Under the pieces are notes generated by a model that worked only from the letters and a program-made list of their open reading frames with translations, was not told where the DNA came from and made no database searches. DNA of 64,000 bases, from assembly GCF_017355915.2 (NCBI RefSeq), contig NZ_JAFEUV020000021.1:1-64000 (forward strand). The letters run 5' to 3'. The position numbers and the translations under genes were made by a program. Shown here one piece after another: positions 34,285 to 42,672 of this stretch. How positions within the stretch are numbered: the stretch's first letter is position 1; each line of letters opens with the position of its first letter. This stretch comes from Telluribacter roseus (GTDB lineage Bacteria > Bacteroidota > Bacteroidia > Cytophagales > Spirosomataceae).

Positions 34285-36399
34285 TTATACCACCTTTACC
34301 CATTCGCCCCGCTTGAGGCTTTCCAGGGCCGCAAAAGTGGCTTTTGAGGTATTGACCAGCTTATCGAAGGATATCAGCGATGTACCTCCCGCCCGGATGC
34401 GCTCCAGCAGGAGCCGGAACTGCTCTTTATGGCCTTTGTCCTGGCTGGTGCGCATTTTCGAAAATCCTTTGAAGCCATAGCCCGTCAGCGTACGGAAGTT
34501 GTCCAGTACCAGGGTTCGTTCCTGTGAGTATACTTCTACGCGCTCCTTAGAGTAGGCTTTGCTGCCGTTGGCGAAGTAGTTGATGACACCCGTAGAGCCA
34601 TTTTCGTATTTGAGCAGGATGGAGGCGTTGTCGGTGGTATCAGTAGGTTGAACTCCCATAGCGTTCATGCACACGGCCTCTACCCGGCTACCTGTGAGGT
34701 AGGTAATCAGGTCAACAAAGTGGCAGGCTTCGCCCAGTATACGTCCACCGCCCACGGTACGGTCATGTACCCATGAGTTAGCCGGAATAAAGCCCGCATT
34801 CATCGTAGCCACCACGTTCATGGGAGCGCTACCGAGCAAGGCTTTCATCTTCTGCGCGTGGGGCGAAAACCGGCGGTTGAAGCCAACGGTGAGGCTGCGG
34901 CTCTGGGGAAGGTCCAGGTAGGTAGCTATAATATCCTCCAGTTCTTCTTTATAAATGGCCAGCGGCTTCTCCACAAATACGTGCTTTCCGGCCCGCAGCG
35001 CCTCTACGGCCATGCGAGCGTGCTGGTTGTGGCGGGTCGTGATCATAACCAGGTCCACATCCGGGTCGCGCAGGAGCTCGTGGTAGTCGGTAGTACTATG
35101 GGAGATGCCATACTTCTGCGCCAGGGCCGTACCCGACAGACCATTGGCGCTGGCTATGTACTTGATGGTAGTCCCCTTCAGGGCGGGTAGCATCGTCATC
35201 TTGGTAAAGTTACCGGCTCCTACGATGCCGACCACCCCTTTCTGGGCAGAGAATGCGCTATCGTGGTAACGAACTACCGTGCGGAGGTCCACCTGCTCGG
35301 GATATTCCAGTATAGAGGCAATGGCCTGTGACGAGCCTATATCGCCATATACACGATCATAGGCTTCCAGCGGTACTACTTCGGTGATCAGGGGCTTCAC
35401 GTCCAGCAGGCCCGTCGAGATGAGTTGCAGGATGGTCTGGAAGTTGCGGTTTTCGGTCCAGCGTACGTAAGGGAGCGGGTAATCGTGCCCTTTTTGCTCG
35501 TAGGCGTCGTCATAGCGGCCGGGACCGTACGAGCAGGATACCTGAAAGCTTAGTTCTTTCTCGTAGAACTCCGCCCGGCTGAGGTTGAGCCCTACTACCC
35601 CCACCAGTACGATTCGCCCCCGTTTACGCGACATACGGGCCGCCTGCGATATAATATCATTGGTTTTGGCCGAAGCCGTTATAATAACCCCATCAGCACC
35701 GGTACCAAGCGTGAGGTCTTCTACAAATTTGACCGGATCGTCGCCACGGGCGGGGTTACAGGTAGTAATGCCCTTAGCGGCGGCTACTTTCAGTTTCTGC
35801 TCATCCAGATCTATGCCTACTACCCGACAGCCGTTGAGGCGGAGCAGCTCGGCCGTTAGCAGCCCAATGAGCCCCAGGCCAATGACTACCACGGTTTCGC
35901 CCAGCGTAGGGGTCAGCAGGCGTATGCCCTGCAGACCAATGGAACCTATCACTGTAAACGCGGCTTCCTCGTCAGATACGCCGTCCGGTACTTTCGTGAC
36001 CAGATTGCGTGGTACGCATACTACCTCAGCGTGCGAACCATTGCTGGCTACCCGATCGCCTACCTGTATGTCCTGTACGCCCTCCCCTACCTCGATGACT
36101 TCTCCTACGTTACAATAGCCTAAGGGCAGCGGCTGCTCGAGCTTGTTGAAAACTGCCTCCAGCGTAGGCATCAGCCCATCCGATTGGATCTTGTCCAGGA
36201 CCATCTTCACTTTATCCGGCTGCTGGCGCGCTTTCTCCAGCAGATTGGCTTTGCCAAATTCCACCAGCATTCGTTCGGTACCCAATGATACCAGGCTTCG
36301 GCGGGTTCTGATCAGTACGCAGCCGCGCTTTACCTGCGGGGCAGGTACTTCCTGTAGTATCGTTTGTCCGGTTTTAAGGTTCTGGATAAGCTGTTTCAT
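34285..36399 (-). CDS. bi-domain oxidoreductase (MDR dehydrogenase + Gfo/Idh/MocA)
   Basis: A 704-residue fusion. Residues 1 to about 375 form a zinc-type medium-chain dehydrogenase-like domain (GEVIEVGEGVQDIQVGDRVASNGSHAEVVCVP, Rossmann VVVIGLGLIGLLTAELLRLNGCRVVGIDLDEQKL). Residues about 385-700 form a Gfo/Idh/MocA domain (GIVGAGNFTKMTMLPALKG, VMITTRHNQHARMAVEALRAGKHVFVEKPLAI with the EKP motif). This fusion recurs in polysaccharide clusters, probably for making or modifying a sugar nucleotide or uronic acid. ATG 36399 gives MKQLIQNLKTG; an ATG five codons earlier is also open. Confidence 0.88.
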   Translation of the reverse strand: MKQLIQNLKTGQTILQEVPAPQVKRGCVLIRTRRSLVSLGTERMLVEFGKANLLEKARQQPDKVKMVLDKIQSDGLMPTLEAVFNKLEQPLPLGYCNVGEVIEVGEGVQDIQVGDRVASNGSHAEVVCVPRNLVTKVPDGVSDEEAAFTVIGSIGLQGIRLLTPTLGETVVVIGLGLIGLLTAELLRLNGCRVVGIDLDEQKLKVAAAKGITTCNPARGDDPVKFVEDLTLGTGADGVIITASAKTNDIISQAARMSRKRGRIVLVGVVGLNLSRAEFYEKELSFQVSCSYGPGRYDDAYEQKGHDYPLPYVRWTENRNFQTILQLISTGLLDVKPLITEVVPLEAYDRVYGDIGSSQAIASILEYPEQVDLRTVVRYHDSAFSAQKGVVGIVGAGNFTKMTMLPALKGTTIKYIASANGLSGTALAQKYGISHSTTDYHELLRDPDVDLVMITTRHNQHARMAVEALRAGKHVFVEKPLAIYKEELEDIIATYLDLPQSRSLTVGFNRRFSPHAQKMKALLGSAPMNVVATMNAGFIPANSWVHDRTVGGGRILGEACHFVDLITYLTGSRVEAVCMNAMGVQPTDTTDNASILLKYENGSTGVINYFANGSKAYSKERVEVYSQERTLVLDNFRTLTGYGFKGFSKMRTSQDKGHKEQFRLLLERIRAGGTSLISFDKLVNTSKATFAALESLKRGEWVKVV

Positions 36400-37121
36400 G
36401 AAAAACAGGGACAAGGCTAAGGTGTGGGTGGGTCCGGAGAAGTTAAACTCGCTTTGAGCTTATCTGTTGCAGAAAAACAGGCTATACACGAAATAAGAAG
36501 CCACTAAGCGGCCTGTTTGTGGACTCACACTACCTTGTAAACTTCAAAAGTGAGGGACTGGTTAGGCAGTAGCCCGATAATTTAGCAAATGGATTGAAGT
36601 TGAGAATGTAATAAGCCGCTCTCCATGCCAGGGATCAGGTAGCCCGAAGAGGCTACTATAACTTGATGTAAATAAGTAGTTTAGTAGGGGTGTTATATAT
36701 TGAGTTTGGTATACTTCTTGCTCTCGTGTACTTGATAATGCCGATTATTTTTTTGGGAACAGAGACGCCGCCTCCGTATACAGAGCGCGGCGTTTTCTGT
36801 TTTATCTGATATATACGTTCTGGATAGACATTCTGGCACCATGCTTGCTCTACTATTCCCGACGATTCAGTTCGTTTGGTAACAAAGAAGCAGGAGCCAG
36901 GAGCTATTAGCACCTGGCTCTCTTCTCTTTTCAGGCTATTCTGAATATTAATTTCTCCTCCTCCAGGGGCTACATGTGATTCAGCGATTGAAATATGCTG
37001 ACAAGATAGGTCTGTGATTCCTGCTGATAAAGAATAGTATGAAGTGTACTGGAATGGAAGAAGTACGGTAGGAATGGTCCGGTAGAACGTGGGTACTTAG
37101 TAGGTGAATGCTTGAAAAGAC
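36400..37121. other. gene-free region between the EPS genes and tRNA-Val
   Basis: About 720 bases with no convincing gene. An 85-codon open frame at 36656-36913 (minus) has no family resemblance and unusual composition. At 36765-36795 arms ACGCCGC and GCGGCGT enclose a 15-base loop and are followed by TTTCTGTTTTAT on the plus strand, terminator-like but with no plus-strand gene upstream. The region may hold the EPS promoter next to 36420. Confidence 0.45.
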
Positions 37122-37153
37122 AAAAGCACTTAACGTTACCGCTAAGTGCTTTT
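37122..37153 (-). terminator. terminator of tRNA-Val copy 1
   Basis: Exact 11-bp arms AAAAGCACTTA and TAAGTGCTTTT with a 10-base loop, directly downstream of the tRNA on the minus strand; the stem ends in TTTTG. Confidence 0.85.
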
Positions 37154-37161
37154 ATGTAGGG

Positions 37162-37236
37162 TGGGTCCTGAGGGATTCGAACCCCCGACCCCCTGCTTGT
37201 AAGGCAGGTGCTCTGAACCAGCTGAGCTAAGAACCC
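37162..37236 (-). tRNA. tRNA-Val (anticodon UAC), copy 1
   Basis: On the minus strand the acceptor stem GGGTTCT pairs with AGGACCC (one G-T), the D loop reads AGCTCAGCTGGTTCAGAGC, the anticodon arm is CCTGC-CTTACAA-GCAGG giving anticodon TAC, and the T arm contains GGGGGTTCGAATCCCTC. The 3' CCA is not encoded. Length 75. Confidence 0.97.
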
Positions 37237-37259
37237 GTCTTTGTTGTCCTTTGGGACTG

Positions 37260-37290
37260 CAAATATTGAAGATAAATTTTAGTTGTGCAA
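37260..37290 (-). promoter_or_regulatory. tRNA-Val copy 1 promoter
   Basis: TTG (37290-37288), a 20-base spacer, AATATTTG (one mismatch to TAnnTTTG), then CAGTCCCAAA, on the minus strand 24 bases before the tRNA. Confidence 0.75.
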
Positions 37291-37423
37291 GTTTCTATTG
37301 TGCTTATTAACGCACAACCTAACCAATAGTCCGCTTGGATAAGCCTTCAGAATAGATTAAGGATCTTATATTCATTCAGAAAATCATGTACTTAGATGAA
37401 TGGCTGGGGGCATCAAGGGGAGC

Positions 37424-37462
37424 AAAAATAAAAAGCCGCCAACTTAAAAAGTTGGCGGCTTT
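37424..37462 (-). terminator. terminator of tRNA-Val copy 2
   Basis: Exact 14-bp arms AAAGCCGCCAACTT and AAGTTGGCGGCTTT with a 3-base loop, followed on the minus strand by TTATTTTTGC. Confidence 0.9.
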
Positions 37463-37468
37463 GAAGGG

Positions 37469-37543
37469 TGGGTCCTGAGGGATTCGAACCCCCGACCCCC
37501 TGCTTGTAAGGCAGGTGCTCTGAACCAGCTGAGCTAAGAACCC
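37469..37543 (-). tRNA. tRNA-Val (anticodon UAC), copy 2
   Basis: Identical over its 75 bases to the copy at 37162-37236, with the same 5' flank. Both copies have their own promoter and terminator and lie 307 bp apart. Confidence 0.97.
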
Positions 37544-37566
37544 GTCTTTGTTGTCGTTTGGGACTG

Positions 37567-37597
37567 CAAATATTGGAGATGAATTTTAGTTGTGCAA
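37567..37597 (-). promoter_or_regulatory. tRNA-Val copy 2 promoter
   Basis: TTG (37597-37595), a 20-base spacer, AATATTTG, then CAGTCCCAAA. Nearly identical to the copy 1 promoter over about 55 bases. Confidence 0.75.
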
Positions 37598-37653
37598 CTA
37601 TTTCTTGCAAAAAACTTTAAGGTTTTTGTAAGTGGCTGATTGTCAATAGTGGC

Positions 37654-38391
37654 TTATTCGAAATTTATATAGAGTGTTACGGTGTGGCTCGACAGGCGGT
37701 TGAGTCCGGTACTGCCAGCGTGCTGAGTTGGCTGCAACATATTCACCAAACCGTGCGAAAAACGCAGCTCCGGCGAGAACTTGAAATACTCAAAGAATTG
37801 CTCAAAGCCTACTCCATAGTCCAGGGTCAGGTCCGAGGTGGAGGTATTGATGCGGGTGGAGCTACCTCCTTCGCGGCGCTTGACGTTGGTTTCAAGTCCC
37901 AGAGTAACCCCCGCCAGCATGTACATACGGGTGTTGACCCGCCGGGCCGACTTGTACTTCAGCAGTAAGGGGATCTCCACCCAGGTGGACTCCCGCTTTT
38001 CGATGCGTTCGCTGCCCGAAGGATTGGTATATTTGATATGACGGTCGTACAGGGATATGGACGGAGTAGTACGTATATCAAAGCGCTCCGTCAGAAACGC
38101 ATTAACAATAACGCCCATCCGGAAGGCAGGCTGGGCCGGCGACTGGATCAGCAGTACGGAGTCCAACTGGGCAAAGGATTCGCTACGCTGGAAATTGAAC
38201 CGGGTAAAGGGGACGGCGAACAGAAAGCCATAGTGAATAGGCTTGTCGTCGTAGAACTCCAGGTGGCGACGCTTGTATCCCAGCCCCTGCGACCGGGACT
38301 CGTGTGCCATAAGCAGTCCACACAAAGCTACCAGAAGAACTACTTTTGACCGGTGTAAATGGAGCAGATTCCGAATGTCAATGGTATGCAT
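37654..38391 (-). CDS. porT: PorT-family type IX secretion outer-membrane protein
   Basis: A 245-residue protein with an N-terminal signal (hydrophobic VVLLVALCGLL, then S-R-S-Q cleavage region) and a beta-barrel ending in a terminal strand HTVTLYINFE. The segment FYDDKPIHYGFLFAVPFTRFNFQ is the PorT hallmark. PorT is a membrane component needed for type IX secretion. Its position directly downstream of the ubiE/menG gene is the conserved Bacteroidota arrangement. The start overlaps the end of menG by 52 bases; a later start would remove part of the signal peptide. Confidence 0.85.
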   Translation of the reverse strand: MHTIDIRNLLHLHRSKVVLLVALCGLLMAHESRSQGLGYKRRHLEFYDDKPIHYGFLFAVPFTRFNFQRSESFAQLDSVLLIQSPAQPAFRMGVIVNAFLTERFDIRTTPSISLYDRHIKYTNPSGSERIEKRESTWVEIPLLLKYKSARRVNTRMYMLAGVTLGLETNVKRREGGSSTRINTSTSDLTLDYGVGFEQFFEYFKFSPELRFSHGLVNMLQPTQHAGSTGLNRLSSHTVTLYINFE

Positions 38392-39062
38392 TTAGTATTT
38401 TTAAAACCAGCTTGTTCAAAAATAGTAAGGAAGTCGCGACCATCCGGAAATGCCTGTACCGATTCGGGCAGATACGTATAGGCCGAGCTATCCTTCGAAA
38501 CAATCTTACCAATGGTAGGGAGGATGTACTTGAAATAGAAGTTGTACAGGTGCCTGAACGGAAACGAGCGTGGCTTCGAAAACTCAACAATGACGCAGGT
38601 TCCCCCCGGTCGCATCACACGATTCATATCACTCAGACCTGCCAACAGATTTTCAAAGTTTCGTACTCCAAACGAAACGATGACCGCGTCGAAATAATTG
38701 TCTGAGAAAGGCAAACTTTCCGAGTCTCCGCTCCGTAACTCAATGATATCCTGCTTCCCCAGCTTCTTTATTTTTTCGCGCCCTACGGCCAGCATTCCCT
38801 CCGAAATATCTACCCCAACGATTTTTTCGGGCTTAAGAGCCAGTGCCTCAATGGCAAAATCACCGGTACCGGTAGCGATGTCCAGTATGGTCCGGGGCTG
38901 GGCTTTGCGGAGTAGTTTGATGGCACGTTTGCGCCAGTATATATCAATACCTCCACTAAGTAAGTGGTTCAGAAAGTCATATTTAGGCGAAATATTATCA
39001 AACATTTCGGCCACTTGCTCTCTTTTACTATTGTCTTTATCCTTATACGGTACTACTGTCAT
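38340..39062 (-). CDS. ubiE: demethylmenaquinone methyltransferase UbiE/MenG
   Basis: A 240-residue class I SAM methyltransferase. Family blocks are VAEMFDNISPKYDFLNHLLSGGIDIYWRKRAI, motif I ILDIATGTGDFAIEAL, DISEGMLAVGREK, DNYFDAVIVSFGVRNFENLLAGLSDMNRVMRPGGTCVIVEFSKP and the end LTFGICSIYTGQK. It catalyses the last step of menaquinone synthesis. Promoter -7 TAGTTTTG at 39088-39095. Translationally overlapped with porT. Confidence 0.96.
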   Translation of the reverse strand: MTVVPYKDKDNSKREQVAEMFDNISPKYDFLNHLLSGGIDIYWRKRAIKLLRKAQPRTILDIATGTGDFAIEALALKPEKIVGVDISEGMLAVGREKIKKLGKQDIIELRSGDSESLPFSDNYFDAVIVSFGVRNFENLLAGLSDMNRVMRPGGTCVIVEFSKPRSFPFRHLYNFYFKYILPTIGKIVSKDSSAYTYLPESVQAFPDGRDFLTIFEQAGFKNTKCIPLTFGICSIYTGQK

Positions 39063-39087
39063 TCGTAATTGTGTTTTAACCAGGAGG

Positions 39088-39095
39088 CAAAACTA
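39088..39095 (-). promoter_or_regulatory. ubiE-porT promoter -7 element
   Basis: TAGTTTTG on the minus strand fits TAnnTTTG and lies 26 bases upstream of the ubiE ATG. Confidence 0.55.
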
Positions 39096-39217
39096 ATAGG
39101 TATTCTATCTCTAAACTATTCGGTACTAGGAAAGTTCATATGTAACTGACTGATTTTATATAAGGTTCAGGCATGGGTTTTATCTTCTGTATGTCTATCA
39201 CTCAGATACTTGGTCTT

Positions 39218-40870
39218 ATGCTTCGTAAATCTACACTTACACTCACTTACTTGTTTGTATTCCTGTCATTCGTAGCAGTGGCGCAGGGACGTATCGGCGT
39301 ACAGCGTGCCGATGCAGAAGCGATCCGGAATCTTACGGCTCGTCAGCTTTCACCTTATTCTGTTACTATACGTGGTGGATTGACGCAGTTCTTTGGAGAA
39401 CTTAATGAGCAGGATATGCAAAGCATGCTCGGAGTTAGCCTTAACGCAAGGGTGCAGCGGGCTTTTACCATGAGTCTGGACTATACGGCCGGTAAGGTAG
39501 GAGGTCAGAAAACAGATTTTTTTAATTCGTACTTCATCAACGAGTACAACACGCTGGATCTGCTGGCCAAATGGAACCTGACTGAGCAGTTTGGGCAGTT
39601 CGACAATGCGAGGCTGCAATTCAGTGTATACGGGGGTCTGGGGATGATGTTCTTCAGTGCGGAAGCCTATGACCTCACCACCAACGAGCGGGTACGGTTT
39701 ACCAATAGCGACGTGAGTGGCCGTAATCCGCTCTTCCTGCGCTGGGGCAACCCCCGGGGCCGCCTGGGTATTACCAAGACCAACGAACGCACAGTACCCG
39801 TAGGCTTTAACTTAAACTACCAGTTGGCCCGTGCGTGGCAGCTTGGCCTCGACTACCGCTTCTATTTTGTCAGATCGGATAAAGTAGATGCTACCTCCGG
39901 GCAGAGGCTGATCAACCCTGAGGAATCTACTTCTTACAGCGATACCCCCAACGATAAATTTAGCTTCCTGGCAGCTACGCTGACCTACCGTTTCAGCCAG
40001 AATACCCGTGATACCGATAGAGACGGTGTACCTGACGACCGTGACCGGTGTCCTGATGTACCCGGTACGGCTCAGTTTTTCGGATGTCCGGATACCGATG
40101 GAGATGGCATCCCCGATTACGTAGACAGATGCCCTACGGAGGCAGGCTCGGTGGCCGCTCGTGGCTGTCCCGATACGGATGGAGACGGTATAGTAGATCA
40201 GCTGGATCCCTGTCCTAACGAAGCCGGTACCGTCAATGGTTGTCCGGACCGTGATGGTGACGGCGTGGCGGATAGCGTGGATGCCTGTCCGGATATAGCC
40301 GGTGACCCCCGCTACGGAGGCTGCCCCGACACCGACGGAGATGGCATTGGCGATCACGTAGACCTGTGCCCCGACCGGCCGGGTACCTACGCCAACGGAG
40401 GATGCCCTGATACGGATGGAGACGGTGTACACGATGGTATCGATAAGTGTCCCGAAGAGGCCGGACCACGTAACCGGGATGGCTGTCCGTTTGTCAATGC
40501 GGCTACCCGACAAGCTCTGCAAAGCCAGTTGGATTCAGTTCTGGCGACACCGGTTCGGTTTACAACGGGTACTGATGTAATCGATAGAGCATCGTACAAC
40601 GCGCTTAATACCATTGCTACTATAATGAGAAGGTACCCCACGGCTCAGTTTGTGGTCGAAGGGCATACTGACAACGCAGGACGTGCCGAGGCTAATCTTA
40701 AGCTATCCGAGCAGCGGGCCATGGCTGTACAGCAATACCTGATTTATCAGGGCGTAAGCGGCTCCCAAATGACCGCCCTTGGCTATGGTGATACGCGGCC
40801 GCTGGCCGACAATGCTACTACCGAAGGTCGAAATCGCAACCGGCGGGTTATCATTCGCGTGAGAGAATGA
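39218..40870 (+). CDS. OmpA-family protein with thrombospondin type-3 repeats
   Basis: A 550-residue outer-membrane protein. Signal peptide MLRKSTLTLTYLFVFLSFVAVAQG, an N-terminal beta-barrel (about residues 40-260), six calcium-binding TSP3 repeats of the form DTDGDGI.D..D.CP (about residues 275-425), and a C-terminal OmpA peptidoglycan-binding domain (VVEGHTDNAGRAEANLKLSEQRAMAVQQYLI...GYGDTRPLADNATTEGRNRNRRVIIRV). The ATG at 39218 is preferred because it starts the signal peptide; an upstream in-frame ATG at 39173 adds 15 residues. It probably links the outer membrane to the cell wall. Confidence 0.92.
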   Translation: MLRKSTLTLTYLFVFLSFVAVAQGRIGVQRADAEAIRNLTARQLSPYSVTIRGGLTQFFGELNEQDMQSMLGVSLNARVQRAFTMSLDYTAGKVGGQKTDFFNSYFINEYNTLDLLAKWNLTEQFGQFDNARLQFSVYGGLGMMFFSAEAYDLTTNERVRFTNSDVSGRNPLFLRWGNPRGRLGITKTNERTVPVGFNLNYQLARAWQLGLDYRFYFVRSDKVDATSGQRLINPEESTSYSDTPNDKFSFLAATLTYRFSQNTRDTDRDGVPDDRDRCPDVPGTAQFFGCPDTDGDGIPDYVDRCPTEAGSVAARGCPDTDGDGIVDQLDPCPNEAGTVNGCPDRDGDGVADSVDACPDIAGDPRYGGCPDTDGDGIGDHVDLCPDRPGTYANGGCPDTDGDGVHDGIDKCPEEAGPRNRDGCPFVNAATRQALQSQLDSVLATPVRFTTGTDVIDRASYNALNTIATIMRRYPTAQFVVEGHTDNAGRAEANLKLSEQRAMAVQQYLIYQGVSGSQMTALGYGDTRPLADNATTEGRNRNRRVIIRVRE

Positions 40871-40906
40871 TACTACTCACGTAGAAGTTATACCTAACAG
40901 TACCAG

Positions 40907-40942
40907 AACCGGTAGCCGCCCATGCGGTTTACCGGTTTTCTG
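40907..40942 (+). terminator. terminator of the OmpA-family gene
   Basis: Arms AACCGGTAGCCGC and GCGGTTTACCGGTT pair with one mismatch or bulge, followed by TTCTG. 36 bases after the stop codon. The remaining roughly 200 bases up to 41159 show nothing else. Confidence 0.65.
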
Positions 40943-41159
40943 ACGAATAGTCAGTACCTTAACGCCCAGGCTCAATCTATACCCGTATATACCTGTACGG
41001 AAGCCGCTGGTTGAGAGCTGTAAATAAGGGCTAAAAACTGGCATTATTATTGATTATAAACGACATAGGTGGTGAAGTGAAGCTGTAGCGCCGGGTATGG
41101 GAGACCATCTGTGAAGTACTCGTAGCTATTACCAGATAAAGGGGCTTATTACTTACTAT

Positions 41160-42560
41160 ATGACAGTCACATTATCCATCCTCACACACTCATTACCTGC
41201 TTTTTTAAAACATCGTGTACGAATAACCGGAATAGCTACCGTACTACTGGCGGGGCTCTACGGCTGTTCGCCCTCTAATCAGGAAGTCAGCCCCGGCGGG
41301 AAAACAGCTGACACGTACAGCGCAGAGGTAGCGGACAAATGGGCCCAACTTACACTTAAGCTTACCCGTACCACTCCGGGTTTTTCGCCGCCGGTAGCCT
41401 CCCGGGCGCTGGGGTACGCCGGACTTACCCTTTACGAAGCAGTAGTACCGGGTATGCCTGCCAATCAATCCATGGCCGGGCAGCTCAACCAGCTCGCCAG
41501 TCTGCCCACGGTGGGGGTGAGCCAGGCCTATAACTGGGCGTTGAGTGCCAACGCGGCTCAGGCCGAAATCATCAGAAATCTATACGCCAATACCTCTGAC
41601 GCCAATAAGGCTACGATTGATTCGCTGGAGGCTGCGCTACGTACCAGCTACGCCCAGGAAGAGGACACAGAGGTAGTCGAACGATCAGAAGCATTCGGTA
41701 AATCTATTGCTACGGCTATCTTTGACTGGTCCAGGAGTGACGGCGGGCACGAGGGGTACTCCCGCAACTTTCCGGCTGACTATGTAGTACCTGTATTCAA
41801 CGGCTCCTGGCGACCTACTGAGAATGGCCGCACTACCCCCATGCAACCTTACTGGGGCCGCAACCGTACCTTTGTGATCCAGAACTCGGTTATGCCCCTG
41901 CCCCAGCCTCTGGTGGTATCTACTTCACCTACCTCACAGTACTACGCACAGCACCTGGAAGTATATACCAAGAACAAATCTCTTACGCAGGAAGAGAAGG
42001 AGATCGCCGTATGGTGGGCCGACGACCCCAGTGAGACCTTTACCCCACCCGGGCACTCGTACAACCTGGCGCGAATTGCACTTATAACCGCAAAAGCAGA
42101 TCTGGGTAAAGCCGCCGAAAGCTTAGCGCGTACGGGTATAGCCGTAGCGGATGCTTTTATTCTTTGCTGGAAGTGTAAGTATGTGTACAGCGCTGAGCGA
42201 CCTTATACCTTTGTTCGTCGGGCCATTGATCCCAGCTGGGTTCCGTTCTGGCCAGCGCCTCCTTTCCCGAGCTACACCTCCGGCCATGCTTCGCAGTCGG
42301 GAGCTGCGGCTACGGTACTGTCCGCCTTGTATGGTCCCAACTTCAGGTTCACGGACGATACCCACGTGGCCCGCGTACGTGATACCCGCAGAAACGTTGA
42401 TTTCAAACCGCGCAGATTTAACTCCTTCTGGGAAACAGCCGAAGAATCGGCCTACTCCCGTTTTCTGGGTGGTATCCATACCCGTCAGGACAATGATACC
42501 GGGCTAAAAGAAGGCCGCCGGATCGGGCAGAACATCAATGATCTCAACTGGAAGAAGTAG
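41160..42560 (+). CDS. vanadium-dependent haloperoxidase-like lipoprotein
   Basis: A 466-residue exported protein with a lipobox (LLAGLYGCSPS, Cys about 37). The C-terminal half has every vanadate-binding motif of the PAP2/V-haloperoxidase superfamily: KYVYSAERP (K-x6-RP), PSYTSGHAS (P-S-x-T-SGH, with the acid-base His), and SRFLGGIH (SRxxxGxxH). The N-terminal part is all-helical, as in bacterial and fungal haloperoxidases. It may use vanadate to oxidise halides, or act as a phosphatase; sequence alone cannot decide. Monocistronic. Confidence 0.85.
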   Translation: MTVTLSILTHSLPAFLKHRVRITGIATVLLAGLYGCSPSNQEVSPGGKTADTYSAEVADKWAQLTLKLTRTTPGFSPPVASRALGYAGLTLYEAVVPGMPANQSMAGQLNQLASLPTVGVSQAYNWALSANAAQAEIIRNLYANTSDANKATIDSLEAALRTSYAQEEDTEVVERSEAFGKSIATAIFDWSRSDGGHEGYSRNFPADYVVPVFNGSWRPTENGRTTPMQPYWGRNRTFVIQNSVMPLPQPLVVSTSPTSQYYAQHLEVYTKNKSLTQEEKEIAVWWADDPSETFTPPGHSYNLARIALITAKADLGKAAESLARTGIAVADAFILCWKCKYVYSAERPYTFVRRAIDPSWVPFWPAPPFPSYTSGHASQSGAAATVLSALYGPNFRFTDDTHVARVRDTRRNVDFKPRRFNSFWETAEESAYSRFLGGIHTRQDNDTGLKEGRRIGQNINDLNWKK

Positions 42561-42608
42561 TCTGTATAAGTACCTGGGGAATTGCCGGGAGCCGTGCCCT
42601 AAGTACTT

Positions 42609-42650
42609 AAGAAAAAGAAGCGGTACCATCAGGTACCGCTTCTTTTTCTT
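42609..42650. terminator. bidirectional terminator
   Basis: Exact 19-bp arms (AAGAAAAAGAAGCGGTACC and its complement) with a 4-base loop. The A-rich and T-rich outer parts give T runs in both directions, suiting the two convergent genes. Confidence 0.9.
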
Positions 42651-42672
42651 ATATAGCTAAATAACAGATCTC

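Noticed and set aside
36656-36913. 85-codon minus-strand frame in the gene-free region before tRNA-Val
   Set aside because: No recognisable domain, no promoter in place, and it overlaps a terminator-like hairpin.
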